Origin: Verrucomicrobiales bacterium
Lineage (GTDB): Bacteria > Verrucomicrobiota > Verrucomicrobiia > Limisphaerales > UBA11358
DNA: 64,000 nucleotides
Reading direction: 5' to 3'
Assembly (NCBI GenBank): GCA_028712475.1
Contig: JAQTQB010000001.1
Location: 584,180-648,179 of the forward strand
In this document: piece by piece, positions 29,312 to 40,096 of the stretch
Numbering within the stretch: the first letter of the stretch is position 1
How the letters are laid out: each line of letters opens with the position of its first letter
Translations under genes and position numbers: made by a program
Notes under the pieces: generated by a model
Told to the model about the DNA's origin: nothing
What the model saw: only the letters and a program-made list of their open reading frames with translations
Database searches by the model: none

Positions 29312-30178
29312 ATGGCAATCATCGGCAAACGCAATCTGCTCTCCGTCGTCCGGGAATCGAGTCCCGGCCTGTATCTCGACGGCGGCGAGCTGGGCGAAAT
29401 TCTTCTGCCTGGCCGTTACATCCCCGCGAACCTTGCGCAGAAGGACAAGATTGACGTGTTCGTCTATCGCGATTCGGAAGATCGCCTCGTGGCCACCACC
29501 GAAACCCCGAACGCCATGGTCGGCGAGTTCGGCTACATGAAAGTCATCAACGTGCATCCGCAGGTCGGCGCGTTTCTGGACTGGGGCTTGCAGAAGGATC
29601 TTCTGGTGCCGTTTCGTGAACAGGAATTTCCCCTGCGCGTCGGTGATTGGGCGATTGTCTATGTTGCGCTGGATGTGAAGACGAATCGCATCCTCGCCAG
29701 CACGCGGCTGAACCGGCACCTCAACCGTGAACCCGCCGCATATCGCGATGGCCAGCCGGTGAACCTGCTTATCACCGGCAAAACGCCGCTCGGCTACAAT
29801 GCCATCGTGGACAACGCGCATCGTGGGCTGCTTTATAAAAGCCAGCTTGCGGCGGCCTTGAAGACCGGACAGAAATTGAAAGGTTTCGTCCGCACCGTGG
29901 GGCCCGGCGGCAAGATTGATTTGAGCCTCGACGCTTCCGGTTACAAACGCGTCGCGCCGCTGACGAACCTGATCGTCGAAGCCCTGCAAGCCGCCGGCGG
30001 CAAGCTCGCCTTCGACGATGACAGCTCGCCCGCCGCCATCCGGGAAACTTTTGGCGTGAGCAAGAAAGCGTTCAAGCAGGCGCTAGGGAAGCTTTACAAA
30101 AGCCGTCGCATCGCCTTTCTTAAACCCGGAATTCAACTGCTGGAAAATTCATCCTGGGTGCCAGGAACCAAACCATGA
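29312..30178 (+). CDS. cvfB: S1-type RNA-binding protein CvfB
   Basis: A 288-residue protein of the CvfB/YitL family: several S1-like beta-barrel modules (GGELGEILLPGRYIP; KVINVHPQVGAFLDWGLQKD; GFVRTVGPGGKIDLSLD) and a C-terminal winged helix (FGVSKKAFKQALGKLYKSRR) with the basic end IAFLKPGIQLL. Binds RNA; it affects virulence factor expression in Staphylococcus, and the biochemical role elsewhere is unclear. Its TGA overlaps an ATG (30175) that is the start of a degenerate copy of rnr, indicating that cvfB and rnr were once directly coupled before a TA pair inserted between them. Confidence 0.88.
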   Translation: MAIIGKRNLLSVVRESSPGLYLDGGELGEILLPGRYIPANLAQKDKIDVFVYRDSEDRLVATTETPNAMVGEFGYMKVINVHPQVGAFLDWGLQKDLLVPFREQEFPLRVGDWAIVYVALDVKTNRILASTRLNRHLNREPAAYRDGQPVNLLITGKTPLGYNAIVDNAHRGLLYKSQLAAALKTGQKLKGFVRTVGPGGKIDLSLDASGYKRVAPLTNLIVEALQAAGGKLAFDDDSSPAAIRETFGVSKKAFKQALGKLYKSRRIAFLKPGIQLLENSSWVPGTKP

Positions 30179-30233
30179 ACGAACAAATCCTCCGGCTGCT
30201 GGAGCAAAGGATTACGTCCCATTGAGCGCGGAG
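30171..30233 (+). repeat. degenerate duplicate of the rnr 5' end
   Basis: These 63 nt match 30959-31022, the start of rnr, at all but a few positions: one 1-nt deletion that shifts the frame, and about three substitutions. After about ten matched codons this copy goes out of frame and the similarity ends. It marks one flank of the inserted TA pair at 30287-30921; the intact copy is at the other flank. Confidence 0.88.
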
Positions 30234-30286
30234 CAGCCAAATTGGAATGATTGACCGTTTCCGCAACCAGGCGTAAGGTTTCAGCC

Positions 30287-30511
30287 ATGAGCACGGTGGA
30301 TTTGATTTACGAAAAAGCCAAAACGCTCCCGGGTAAATTGCAGTCGGAGGCCCTGGGCTTTGTGGAATACCTTGGCCGCCGCCGCACCGCCCAGGCCGAG
30401 GCGGGCGAGTGGCAGCGGCTGGCGCGCACCACGCAAGCCCTGCCCGCCGCCCAGCGCCTCACGGATGCGGATATCGCCGCTGAAATCGCCGCCTACCGCG
30501 CTGGCAAATGA
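30287..30511 (+). CDS. DUF2281-like antitoxin of a PIN toxin pair
   Basis: A 74-residue protein beginning MSTVDLIYEKAKTLPGKLQ, with ALGFVEYLGRRR in the first half, a pattern seen in DUF2281/VapB-like antitoxins; the tail is acidic and helical (TDADIAAEIAAYRAGK). A frame start 12 codons upstream exists, but this ATG fits the family. Its stop overlaps the start of the PIN-domain gene by 4 nt. It would neutralise the toxin and probably autoregulate the pair. Confidence 0.78.
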   Translation: MSTVDLIYEKAKTLPGKLQSEALGFVEYLGRRRTAQAEAGEWQRLARTTQALPAAQRLTDADIAAEIAAYRAGK

Positions 30512-30921
30512 GGGTGGTCATTGACACGAACGTCGTGGTTTCGGCCATTCTCCGCGACCGGCTTCCCGAAAAGATTTTATTGTTCGTCCTCGGTCATCCT
30601 GACTTTGAATGGGTGGCTTCCGGGGAAATTCTGGCGGAATATCGCGAGGTGCTGCGCCGCCCCAAGTTCGCGTTGCCGGATCCGGTCTTGTCCGAATGGG
30701 ACGAACGCTTCCGCTCGGCCGTCGCGGAATGGCCGGTGGAAATTTCAGTTTCATTTCCGCGCGATGTGAAGGATGCCAAGTTTCTGGCCTGCGCGCTGGC
30801 GGCAGAGGCGGATTTTTTCATCACCGGCGACCATGATTTCACCGAAGCGCGAAAGCTTGAACACACAAAAATTATTTCGGTGAACCAATTTAATGAACTC
30901 GTCTGCCAGCCTTTAAGTTGA
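30508..30921 (+). CDS. PIN-domain toxin (putative ribonuclease)
   Basis: A 137-residue PIN domain of the COG1569 type: MRVVIDTNVVVSAILRD (first catalytic Asp), EILAEYREVLRRPKF (Glu), DAKFLACALAAEADFFITGD (two further acidic residues, Asp) ending in the usual SVNQFNEL. Such proteins cut RNA with Mg2+ and are inhibited by the upstream partner. Start overlaps the antitoxin stop (ATGA). The pair sits between a degenerate and an intact copy of the rnr start, so it is an insertion. Confidence 0.87.
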   Translation: MRVVIDTNVVVSAILRDRLPEKILLFVLGHPDFEWVASGEILAEYREVLRRPKFALPDPVLSEWDERFRSAVAEWPVEISVSFPRDVKDAKFLACALAAEADFFITGDHDFTEARKLEHTKIISVNQFNELVCQPLS

Positions 30922-30962
30922 CGAAAGCAAAGTCCGCTTAACGGCCTGGCAAGCTTAAAACC

Positions 30963-33338
30963 ATGAACGAACAAATCCTCCGGCTGCTGGAGCAAAAAGA
31001 TTATGTCCCGTTGAGCGCGGAGAATCTGCGCCGTCATCTGCGCGTGCCGCCCGACCGCGAGCCGGAGTTTGAGCGCACGCTGCGCAAGCTGGAGCGCGAA
31101 GGTCAGATTGTGCAGATCAAGGCCAGCCGTTATGTCCGCACGAGCGATGCGGATTTGATTCCCGGCCGCATCCGCATGAACCGCGCGGGCAAAGGTTTCC
31201 TCCAGCCGGATGACACGGGCCTGAAAGAAATCGCCATTCCTGAAAGCGCCACCGGCACGGCGTTGCACGAAGACCGCGTGCTGGTGCGCCGCGATGTGCG
31301 CCGGAAAAATTTCCGCGATGGCGACCAGGAGACCGGCACGGTCGTCCGCATCCTCGAACGCAAGCGCACCCAGATCGTCGGCACACTGGCGCAGGGCCGC
31401 AACTCGCTCTACGTCATTCCCGACGACCCGCGGATGCCGCATGACATTTATGTGCCGCCGGCGCGCGACGTGGGCCGTCCCGGACGCGTCGGCGACAAAG
31501 TAGTGGTCGAACTGCGCGAATGGGAATCGCGCCACACCAGTCCCGAAGGTGAAATCGTGGAAGTCCTCGGCGCGCCCGATGCGGAAGGCGTGGACATGCT
31601 GTCCGTTCTGCGCCAATACGATCTGCCGCTGCATTTTCCCAAGGCCGTGCTGCACGAGGCGCACGCCATCGGCACGACGGTTCACCCCCACGACTTGGCG
31701 GACCGCTTGGATTGCCGCGCGCATAACGTCGTCACGATTGATCCCGATGACGCGAAAGATTTTGACGATGCGATCTGTCTGGAGCGTGTCTCGCCGGAGC
31801 AATGGCGGCTGTGGGTTCACATCGCCGACGTGTCGCATTACGTCAAGCCCGGCACCGCGCTCGACGAGGAAGCGCAGAAGCGCGGCAATTCCACCTACCT
31901 CGTGGACCGCGTCATCCCGATGCTGCCGGAAGCGTTGAGCAACGAACTCTGCTCGCTGAAACCAAACGTGGACCGCCTGACCAAATGCGTGGAGTTTCTC
32001 GTGGCGCACGACGGACGCGTGTTGAGCACGAAATTTCATTCCGCCGTCATCCATTCGCAACGCCGCTTCGCCTACAAACAAGTGCTGGAGATTTTGCAGC
32101 GCGCGCCCACGGACGACCCGATTGAGCAGATGTTGCATCGCGCGCATGATCTGGCGCAAAAGATCCGCCGCCACCGGTTCAAGAACGGTTCGCTTGACCT
32201 TGATTTTCCGGAAACCAAAATCCGGCTGGACGAGCAGGGGAAAATTCTGCGCATCGAGAAAAACGAGAATGACGTGTCGCACCAGTTGATCGAGGAATAC
32301 ATGCTGCTCGCCAACGAAGCCGTCGCGACGCGCCTGATGCACCTCCGCACGCCCGCGATCTACCGCATTCACGAAGAGCCGGACGCCCGCCGCCTGCAGG
32401 AATACCGGCAGGACGTGTTAAGTCATAATGTTCCGTGCGGCAACTTGAGCCAGCCCGCCGAGGTGCAAAAGCTGCTGAACAAACTCGGCACGCTGCCCAT
32501 CGGCCAGGCGTTGAAGATTGGATTTTTGAAATCGCTCATGCGGGCGCGTTACGCGGTCGAGCCGCTTGGGCATTACGGATTGGCCAAGAAAAAATACACG
32601 CACTTCACCTCGCCCATCCGCCGCTACGCCGACCTCGTGGTGCATCGCGCGCTGTTCGATAAAAGCGCGCCAAAACTCGGTGCGCTAAAACCGGTCGCCG
32701 AACACATTTCAGTCACTGAACGCAATTCCGCCGACGCCGAGCGCGACAGCAAGGACGTGAAGTTGTTCGCGTTTCTGAAGGCGCAACTGGAATCCGGCGA
32801 ACCGCAAAAATATCCCGCGCTTGTGACCGACGTGCGGAACTTCGGTTTTTTCGTGGATGTGCCCGGCCTGGCGATGAGCGGCCTCGTGCCGTTGTCCACG
32901 ATTCAGGACGACTTTTATGTCTTCGACGAATCGCGGAGCAATCTGGTTGGCCGTCGCACGCGCCGTATAATCAGGCTTGGCGACAAACTAACCGTGCAGG
33001 TGGCCAAGGTGGACAGCTTCAAGAAGCAGGTGGATTTCTGCCTCGCCGTCGAGGAAGGCAAATCCGCTTCACCGCGTCCGCAGCAACATCAACAGCACCC
33101 GAAACGTCCGCAATCATCACGGCGGGATTCAAAACGTCCGGCGTCCTCGCGTCCGGGAAGTTCGCGGCGGCAGGATTCGCGTCCGGGCAAATCACAGAAT
33201 GTGCGCAAGTCAGACGAGCGTCCGCAAAACCCCAAGCCGGCGATGTTTCAAACTTCCGGCTCAAAGTTTTCCACCGCACAACGCCCGCTGATCAAATCCA
33301 GCGGCGCGGGCCGTTTCTCCAGGCGCCGCCGCCGTTGA
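30963..33338 (+). CDS. rnr: ribonuclease R
   Basis: A 3'-5' exoribonuclease that degrades structured RNA. The 791-residue protein has an N-terminal helix-turn-helix (MNEQILRLLEQKDYVPLS), cold-shock domains, an RNB catalytic domain with the acidic cluster IDPDDAKDFDDAICLE (about residue 260), HFTSPIRRYADLVVHR, and an S1 domain (VTDVRNFGFFVDVPG). The last 80 residues are a Gln/Pro/Ser/Arg-rich basic tail, likely disordered RNA-binding. Its first 64 nt exist in degenerate form just after cvfB, showing that this gene was separated from cvfB by a TA insertion and kept its start. Confidence 0.95.
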   Translation: MNEQILRLLEQKDYVPLSAENLRRHLRVPPDREPEFERTLRKLEREGQIVQIKASRYVRTSDADLIPGRIRMNRAGKGFLQPDDTGLKEIAIPESATGTALHEDRVLVRRDVRRKNFRDGDQETGTVVRILERKRTQIVGTLAQGRNSLYVIPDDPRMPHDIYVPPARDVGRPGRVGDKVVVELREWESRHTSPEGEIVEVLGAPDAEGVDMLSVLRQYDLPLHFPKAVLHEAHAIGTTVHPHDLADRLDCRAHNVVTIDPDDAKDFDDAICLERVSPEQWRLWVHIADVSHYVKPGTALDEEAQKRGNSTYLVDRVIPMLPEALSNELCSLKPNVDRLTKCVEFLVAHDGRVLSTKFHSAVIHSQRRFAYKQVLEILQRAPTDDPIEQMLHRAHDLAQKIRRHRFKNGSLDLDFPETKIRLDEQGKILRIEKNENDVSHQLIEEYMLLANEAVATRLMHLRTPAIYRIHEEPDARRLQEYRQDVLSHNVPCGNLSQPAEVQKLLNKLGTLPIGQALKIGFLKSLMRARYAVEPLGHYGLAKKKYTHFTSPIRRYADLVVHRALFDKSAPKLGALKPVAEHISVTERNSADAERDSKDVKLFAFLKAQLESGEPQKYPALVTDVRNFGFFVDVPGLAMSGLVPLSTIQDDFYVFDESRSNLVGRRTRRIIRLGDKLTVQVAKVDSFKKQVDFCLAVEEGKSASPRPQQHQQHPKRPQSSRRDSKRPASSRPGSSRRQDSRPGKSQNVRKSDERPQNPKPAMFQTSGSKFSTAQRPLIKSSGAGRFSRRRRR

Positions 33339-33379
33339 TGCGGATTGCCGTTGCGCCGCGCAGCCGCTAGGATGTTTTC

Positions 33380-34234
33380 ATGTCCGAAAGTTACCGGCAA
33401 TTGCTCGACGCGACCATCCAGCACGTCGAAGGCCTGAAAGCGCGCGGCGTGCGGCACCTCGCCGTCGCGCCGGAAACGCTCCGTGCGCTGGCCGCACCGG
33501 CAGCGCGAAACACCGCACCGCCGCCAGAATCTCGCAGCCACCTCACGTCGGCTGCCACAAATACCGACTCGCCGCCGGTTCAATCCGCAATCCGCAATCC
33601 GCAATCCGCAATTGAAAAAGCCGCCGCGTTTGCAGAATTGCAAAAACGCGCGCTGGCCTGCGTGAAATGCCCGCACCTCGCGTCGTCGCGCAAGAGCGTC
33701 GTGTTCGGCGTGGGCAGCATTGACGCGCAGCTCATGTTCGTCGGCGAAGCGCCGGGCGCGGATGAGGACGAACAGGGCGAACCGTTCGTCGGCGCCGCCG
33801 GACAATTGCTCACGAAAATCATCCAGGCCACCGGGCTTTCGCGCGCGGACGTTTACATCGCGAACATTTTGAAATGCCGGCCCGACACGCCCGGCCAGTC
33901 CGCCGGCAACCGCAAGCCCACGACGGATGAAATGCAGACGTGCATTCCGTATCTGCACGAGCAGATTGATCTGATCCGGCCCAAAGTCATCGTCGCCCTC
34001 GGCGCGACGGCGGTGGAGGGCTTGCTTGGCAAGACCGTCGGCATCACCAGGCTGCGCGGCAACTGGCGGGAGTATCGCGGCACGCCGCTCATGCCGACGT
34101 ATCATCCGGCGTATCTGTTGCGCAACCAGTCCCTGGCCACGAAACGCGAAGTCTGGGAAGACATGCTGGCCGTGATGGAAAAACTCGGCATGCCCATCAG
34201 CGAGAAGCAGCGGAATTTCTTTTTGAAGGGGTGA
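33380..34234 (+). CDS. uracil-DNA glycosylase, iron-sulfur (family 4/5-like)
   Basis: Removes uracil from DNA. After about 80 poorly conserved residues the core has ALACVKCPHLASSRK (first cluster cysteines), VGEAPGADEDEQGEPFVGAA (motif A, GEAPG.DED), ILKCRPD...TCIPYL (remaining cysteines) and MPTYHPAYLLRN (motif B). The Glu-Ala-Pro-Gly form fits UdgA/UDG4. Residues 68-78 (SAIRNPQSAI) are encoded by tandem caatccg repeats, an in-frame insertion in the N-terminal linker. It lies 41 nt after rnr. Confidence 0.92.
   Translation: MSESYRQLLDATIQHVEGLKARGVRHLAVAPETLRALAAPAARNTAPPPESRSHLTSAATNTDSPPVQSAIRNPQSAIEKAAAFAELQKRALACVKCPHLASSRKSVVFGVGSIDAQLMFVGEAPGADEDEQGEPFVGAAGQLLTKIIQATGLSRADVYIANILKCRPDTPGQSAGNRKPTTDEMQTCIPYLHEQIDLIRPKVIVALGATAVEGLLGKTVGITRLRGNWREYRGTPLMPTYHPAYLLRNQSLATKREVWEDMLAVMEKLGMPISEKQRNFFLKG
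33536..33613. repeat. repeat element in frame in the glycosylase gene
   Basis: Two parts: an arm agccacctcacgtcggctgc (33536-33555), similar to the right arms of the elements at 43848-43971 and 63249-63341, followed by tandem units of the 8-nt type tccgcaa/caatccgc from 33581 to 33613. The opposite arm is not clear here, so the copy may be truncated or in a different order. The translated repeat SAIRNPQSAI recurs in the eboF-like gene. Confidence 0.7.
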
Positions 34235-34319
34235 GCCATGCTCCACCTGCGAAAGTCAGCCAGGCCGGAAAAGCTTTTCGGAATCGTTGCGGACGGCTAA
34301 TCTCCGCCCGCATTTGCCC

Positions 34320-34964
34320 ATGAGCCTTGTAAAATCCAAACAACGCGTCGCCGACCACGGGGAGGTCTTCACACCTGCGTGGATGGTCGAGGCGATGCTC
34401 GATCTGGTGAAGGGCGAGACCGAGCGCATTGACTCGCGCTTTCTGGAGCCAGCGTGTGGGAACGGGAATTTCCTCGTGCAGGTTCTGCGGCGCAAGCTCG
34501 CCGCCGTGGAACTCAAATATGGGCAGTCCGATTTCGAGCGACGCCACTACGCTCTGCTCGCGTTGATGTGCGTTTACGGCATCGAACTGTTGCCGGACAA
34601 CATTGCCGATTGCCGCGCGAACCTGCTGGAAATCTTCGCTGCGTATCTAAACCTCGATCCGTCCGATGATTTCTATCGCGCCGCCGTCTGCGTGCTTTCG
34701 CTCAACCTCGTCCACGGCGACGCCCTGACGCTGCGTGCCCAGGGCAACCTACCGATCACTTTCGCCGAGTGGGGTTATCTGGGCAAAGGCCGATTTCAGC
34801 GGCGGGACTTCCGCTACGATAGCCTCACCCAATCATCGGCCTACAGTGCCGAGGGGTCGCTCTTCGCCCACCTTGGCAAGCACGAGATATTCACGCCGGC
34901 TAAAACCTACCCGCCGATGACGGTGGGTGAACTGGCAGCGCTCGCACCGGAGGTCATTGGATGA
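34320..34964 (+). CDS. N6-adenine methylase-like protein lacking the NPPY motif
   Basis: A 214-residue protein: VADHGEVFTPAWMVEAMLDL then the SAM-binding motif I EPACGNGNFLVQVLRRKL (about residue 40), YGIELLPDNIADCRANLL (motif II region). The catalytic NPPY/F tetrapeptide expected near 130-150 is missing; the chain instead reads NLPITFAEWGYLGKGRF. It may be a non-catalytic partner of the larger methylase that starts within its stop (4-nt overlap, 34961-34964), which also opens with an EVFTP motif. It opens the restriction-modification island. A decayed duplicate is the alternative. Confidence 0.8.
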   Translation: MSLVKSKQRVADHGEVFTPAWMVEAMLDLVKGETERIDSRFLEPACGNGNFLVQVLRRKLAAVELKYGQSDFERRHYALLALMCVYGIELLPDNIADCRANLLEIFAAYLNLDPSDDFYRAAVCVLSLNLVHGDALTLRAQGNLPITFAEWGYLGKGRFQRRDFRYDSLTQSSAYSAEGSLFAHLGKHEIFTPAKTYPPMTVGELAALAPEVIG

Positions 34965-36520
34965 GCGACAAAGCCAGCTTTGCCCTGCGCGGACGCAACC
35001 CGGACGTGTTGACGTGCATCGCGAACCTCTCCAACGACGAGGTGTTCACGCCGCCGGAGTTCGCCAACCGGATGCTGGACACATTGGCCGAGGCGTGGGC
35101 CGCCAACCACGGCGGCGCGAACCTCTGGGCCGACAAGACGGTGAAATTCCTCGACCCCTGCACGAAATCCGGCGTGTTCCTGCGCGAGATCACCAGCCGT
35201 CTTGTGAAGGGCCTGGAAAAAGAGATTCCTGACTTGGAGAAGCGCGTGGATCACATCCTGACCAAGCAGGTGTTCGGCATCGGCATCACGCAAATCACCA
35301 GCCTGCTCGCGCGGCGCAGTGTGTATTGCTCCAAGCACGCCACGGGTGAGCACTCCATCGCCAAATCCTTCACCGGCGACGATGGCAACATCTGGTTCAA
35401 GCGCCTCAAACACACTTGGGATGGCGACAAGTGCAAGTATTGCGGCGCGGGCAAATCCGTTTTCGACCGGGCGGCGGGACTGGAAACCCACGCCTACGCG
35501 TTCATTCACACCGACAACATCAAGACTCGGCTCGCCGAGATTTTTGGAGGCAATATGCAATTCGACGTAATCATCGGAAATCCACCGTATCAACTTAATG
35601 ACGGCGGTGGCGACGGCTCAAGCGCCACACCGCTCTATCACCAGTTCATTGAGCAAGCGATGCAACTCGAACCAAGGTTCTTGTCGATGGTCGTGCCGTC
35701 GAAGTGGTTTTCGGGAGGCAAAGGATTGGACGAGTTTCGCGCTAAAATGCTTTCCGACCAACGTATCAGGTATTTGGTTGACTATCCGAACTCAAGAGAA
35801 GCATTCCAAGGTGTTGATGTTGCTGGCGGCGTTATGTATTTCCTTTGGGATCGGGACAACCATGGCACTTGCATGGTGGAGACTCGCGCCAATGGTCAGA
35901 GCGTGGTAGCTGAGAGATCCTTGAATGAGCATGAGGTTTTCGTTCGCGATAATCGTGTGCTCGGCATCGTAAAGAAAGTGAAAGCACTGGGTGATGAGGA
36001 TTTCTCAAATCTCGTCTCTGCCAGAAGGCCGTTCGGAATTGATTCGGCAGATGAAGGAAACAAGACGGGCGAGCTTTATTTGTATACGAGCGGTGGCGAC
36101 TGCCGGATTGATCGGAAAGATGTCATTAAAGGGACAGAACTCATCAGTAAATGGAAGGTCCTACTTTCAAAAACATCGAGCGAACATGCGGGGCAACCCG
36201 ATAAGTCAGGTCGGAAGCGTGTGCTGTCTCGAATTGAGGTGATGCCGCCAAATTCAGTTGCTACGGAGTCGTATTTAATTGTCGGGCCGTTCAAATCAAA
36301 ACAGGAGGCAGAGAATGCAGCAGAGTATCTGCGCACGCGATTCACGCGATTCCTTGTTTCTGCCATTCTGCTGACCCAAAACATCACTCGCGGGTCATTC
36401 CTCTTTGTCCCTGCCCAAGACTTCTCAAAGTCGTGGACCGATAAGACGCTCTACAAAAAGTATCTTCTGACACCTGAAGAGATTGAGTTCATTGAGTCCA
36501 CCATTCGTCCGATGGAATGA
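34961..36520 (+). CDS. Eco57I-like DNA N6-adenine methylase
   Basis: A 519-residue protein: SNDEVFTPPEFANRMLD, motif I-like FLDPCTKSGVFLREI (residue about 65), a CKYCGAG knuckle, and the catalytic motif DVIIGNPPYQLND (about residue 200), then MVVPSKWFSGG and a C-terminal region that may carry target recognition (VLSKTSSEHAGQPDK to the end). It is followed by a small gene and a nuclease-helicase, forming a plausible restriction-modification set. Base composition falls from about 35.6 kb on (more A/T than neighbours), consistent with acquisition by transfer. Confidence 0.88.
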   Translation: MSDKASFALRGRNPDVLTCIANLSNDEVFTPPEFANRMLDTLAEAWAANHGGANLWADKTVKFLDPCTKSGVFLREITSRLVKGLEKEIPDLEKRVDHILTKQVFGIGITQITSLLARRSVYCSKHATGEHSIAKSFTGDDGNIWFKRLKHTWDGDKCKYCGAGKSVFDRAAGLETHAYAFIHTDNIKTRLAEIFGGNMQFDVIIGNPPYQLNDGGGDGSSATPLYHQFIEQAMQLEPRFLSMVVPSKWFSGGKGLDEFRAKMLSDQRIRYLVDYPNSREAFQGVDVAGGVMYFLWDRDNHGTCMVETRANGQSVVAERSLNEHEVFVRDNRVLGIVKKVKALGDEDFSNLVSARRPFGIDSADEGNKTGELYLYTSGGDCRIDRKDVIKGTELISKWKVLLSKTSSEHAGQPDKSGRKRVLSRIEVMPPNSVATESYLIVGPFKSKQEAENAAEYLRTRFTRFLVSAILLTQNITRGSFLFVPAQDFSKSWTDKTLYKKYLLTPEEIEFIESTIRPME

Positions 36521-36563
36521 CCGAATTTAACAAACATCAACATACAACAGAAACGGAGAAAAT

Positions 36564-36938
36564 ATGTATCGAAGAACATTTGGCACAAAGGATCAGGTTC
36601 GTTTTGAGACTGCGGCGGATTACTACGAATTTCTGGGTTATCTCGCCAAGGACGACGGAACGACGCAGCTAGTGTGGGAACATAATGATGAACAAGGAGC
36701 GTGGGCGCAAGAAGGCCGAATCCATTTCAATACGCCGCAGCCTGTAGCGCTACGTGCCAGGCTAAATCACACAGCCGGCGTTGGGAGTATCGTTTCGCGG
36801 GTCAATTGCAACGATTTTATTGAGCATATCGCCCAGCATCATCATTTTGTATCTAATGGTCCTCAGAATGAACCAATAATAAGGGCATCAATTCCAGCGG
36901 CGCACTTAGATGATTTTAACAGAGGTCTCGCGCTTTAG
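36564..36938 (+). CDS. small protein of unknown function in the R-M island
   Basis: A 124-residue protein, start MYRRTFGTKDQVRFETAAD, with GGAG 8 nt before the ATG. No recognised motif; aromatic/acidic N-terminal half (DYYEFLGYLAKDDG) and an HHH run in IEHIAQHHHFVSNG. Placed between the methylase and the helicase-nuclease, 43 nt and 24 nt away, so probably part of the same operon. Its lower GC matches the neighbouring methylase 3' end. It may be a specificity or control protein, but nothing in the sequence proves this. Confidence 0.65.
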   Translation: MYRRTFGTKDQVRFETAADYYEFLGYLAKDDGTTQLVWEHNDEQGAWAQEGRIHFNTPQPVALRARLNHTAGVGSIVSRVNCNDFIEHIAQHHHFVSNGPQNEPIIRASIPAAHLDDFNRGLAL

Positions 36939-36962
36939 AGTTGTTATTGAGATTACCGAACG

Positions 36963-39500
<2,538 letters not shown>

Positions 39501-39556
39501 ACGGTCCTGCTCAAAACAGATTTACCGCCGACCGTCTGATGTGTTAAGTTCCGCCC

Positions 39557-39775
39557 ATGAAGTCGAACGATCTCATCACAGTGGATGCGGACATCCTTGG
39601 CGGCACGCCGGTGTTCAAAGGCACGCGCGTGCCGGTGAAGTCGCTGTTTGACTATCTCGAAAACAACTACACGCTCGACGAATTCCTCGAATGTTTTCCG
39701 TCGGTGACGCGCGAACTGGCCTGCTGCGTCCTGGAAAGTTCTGAATCGGCGCTGCTCACGCCCGTTGCGGCATGA
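39557..39775 (+). CDS. DUF433 antitoxin
   Basis: A 72-residue DUF433 protein with the family core ILGGTPVFKGTRVPVKSLFD and YTLDEFLECFPSVTREL, a small helix-turn-helix fold. Such genes pair with DUF5615 PIN-like toxins; here the stop overlaps the partner start (39772) by 4 nt. Located 56 nt after the restriction helicase, so it may be carried by the same island. Confidence 0.88.
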   Translation: MKSNDLITVDADILGGTPVFKGTRVPVKSLFDYLENNYTLDEFLECFPSVTRELACCVLESSESALLTPVAA

Positions 39776-40092
39776 AAATTCTGCTGGACGAATGCGTCCC
39801 CTGGCCGATGCACAAATTTCTGGCCGGCCATGAATGTTCAACCGCCCAGCAACGCGGCTGGGGCGGAATCAAAAACGGTGACTTGCTCCGGCAGGCAGAA
39901 GGCGAATTTGACCTGTTCGTCACGTCGGACCAAAACATCCGCTACCAGCAAAATCTCGCGGGCCGGCAGATTGCCATTCTCGAACTTTCCACCAACGATT
40001 ATCGCCGCATCAAGGCGGCGGCGGGATTGATTCAATCTGCCGTTGCGGCAATTCAACCGCGCGAATTTCGTCGGTTGGAAATTCCAATTTAA
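39772..40092 (+). CDS. DUF5615 PIN-like toxin
   Basis: A 106-residue protein with the DUF5615 pattern: MKILLDECVPWPMHKFLAG (Asp, Glu), AQQRGWGGIKNGDLLRQA and DLFVTSDQNIRYQQNL (catalytic Asp and Asn-containing motif), ending in the usual LSTNDYRRI. Related to PIN ribonucleases. Forms a TA pair with the DUF433 gene. Confidence 0.87.
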   Translation: MKILLDECVPWPMHKFLAGHECSTAQQRGWGGIKNGDLLRQAEGEFDLFVTSDQNIRYQQNLAGRQIAILELSTNDYRRIKAAAGLIQSAVAAIQPREFRRLEIPI

Positions 40093-40096
40093 TTTT

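Noticed and set aside
27445-29334. Minus-strand open frame of about 630 codons across the NfeD and stomatin genes
   Set aside because: The composition is His/Arg/Asp-rich as expected for the antisense of GC-rich genes; both plus-strand genes are well conserved families.
33581-33613. Possible CRISPR-like repeat array
   Set aside because: The units are 8 nt tandem repeats without spacers, lying inside a gene; no cas genes are present.
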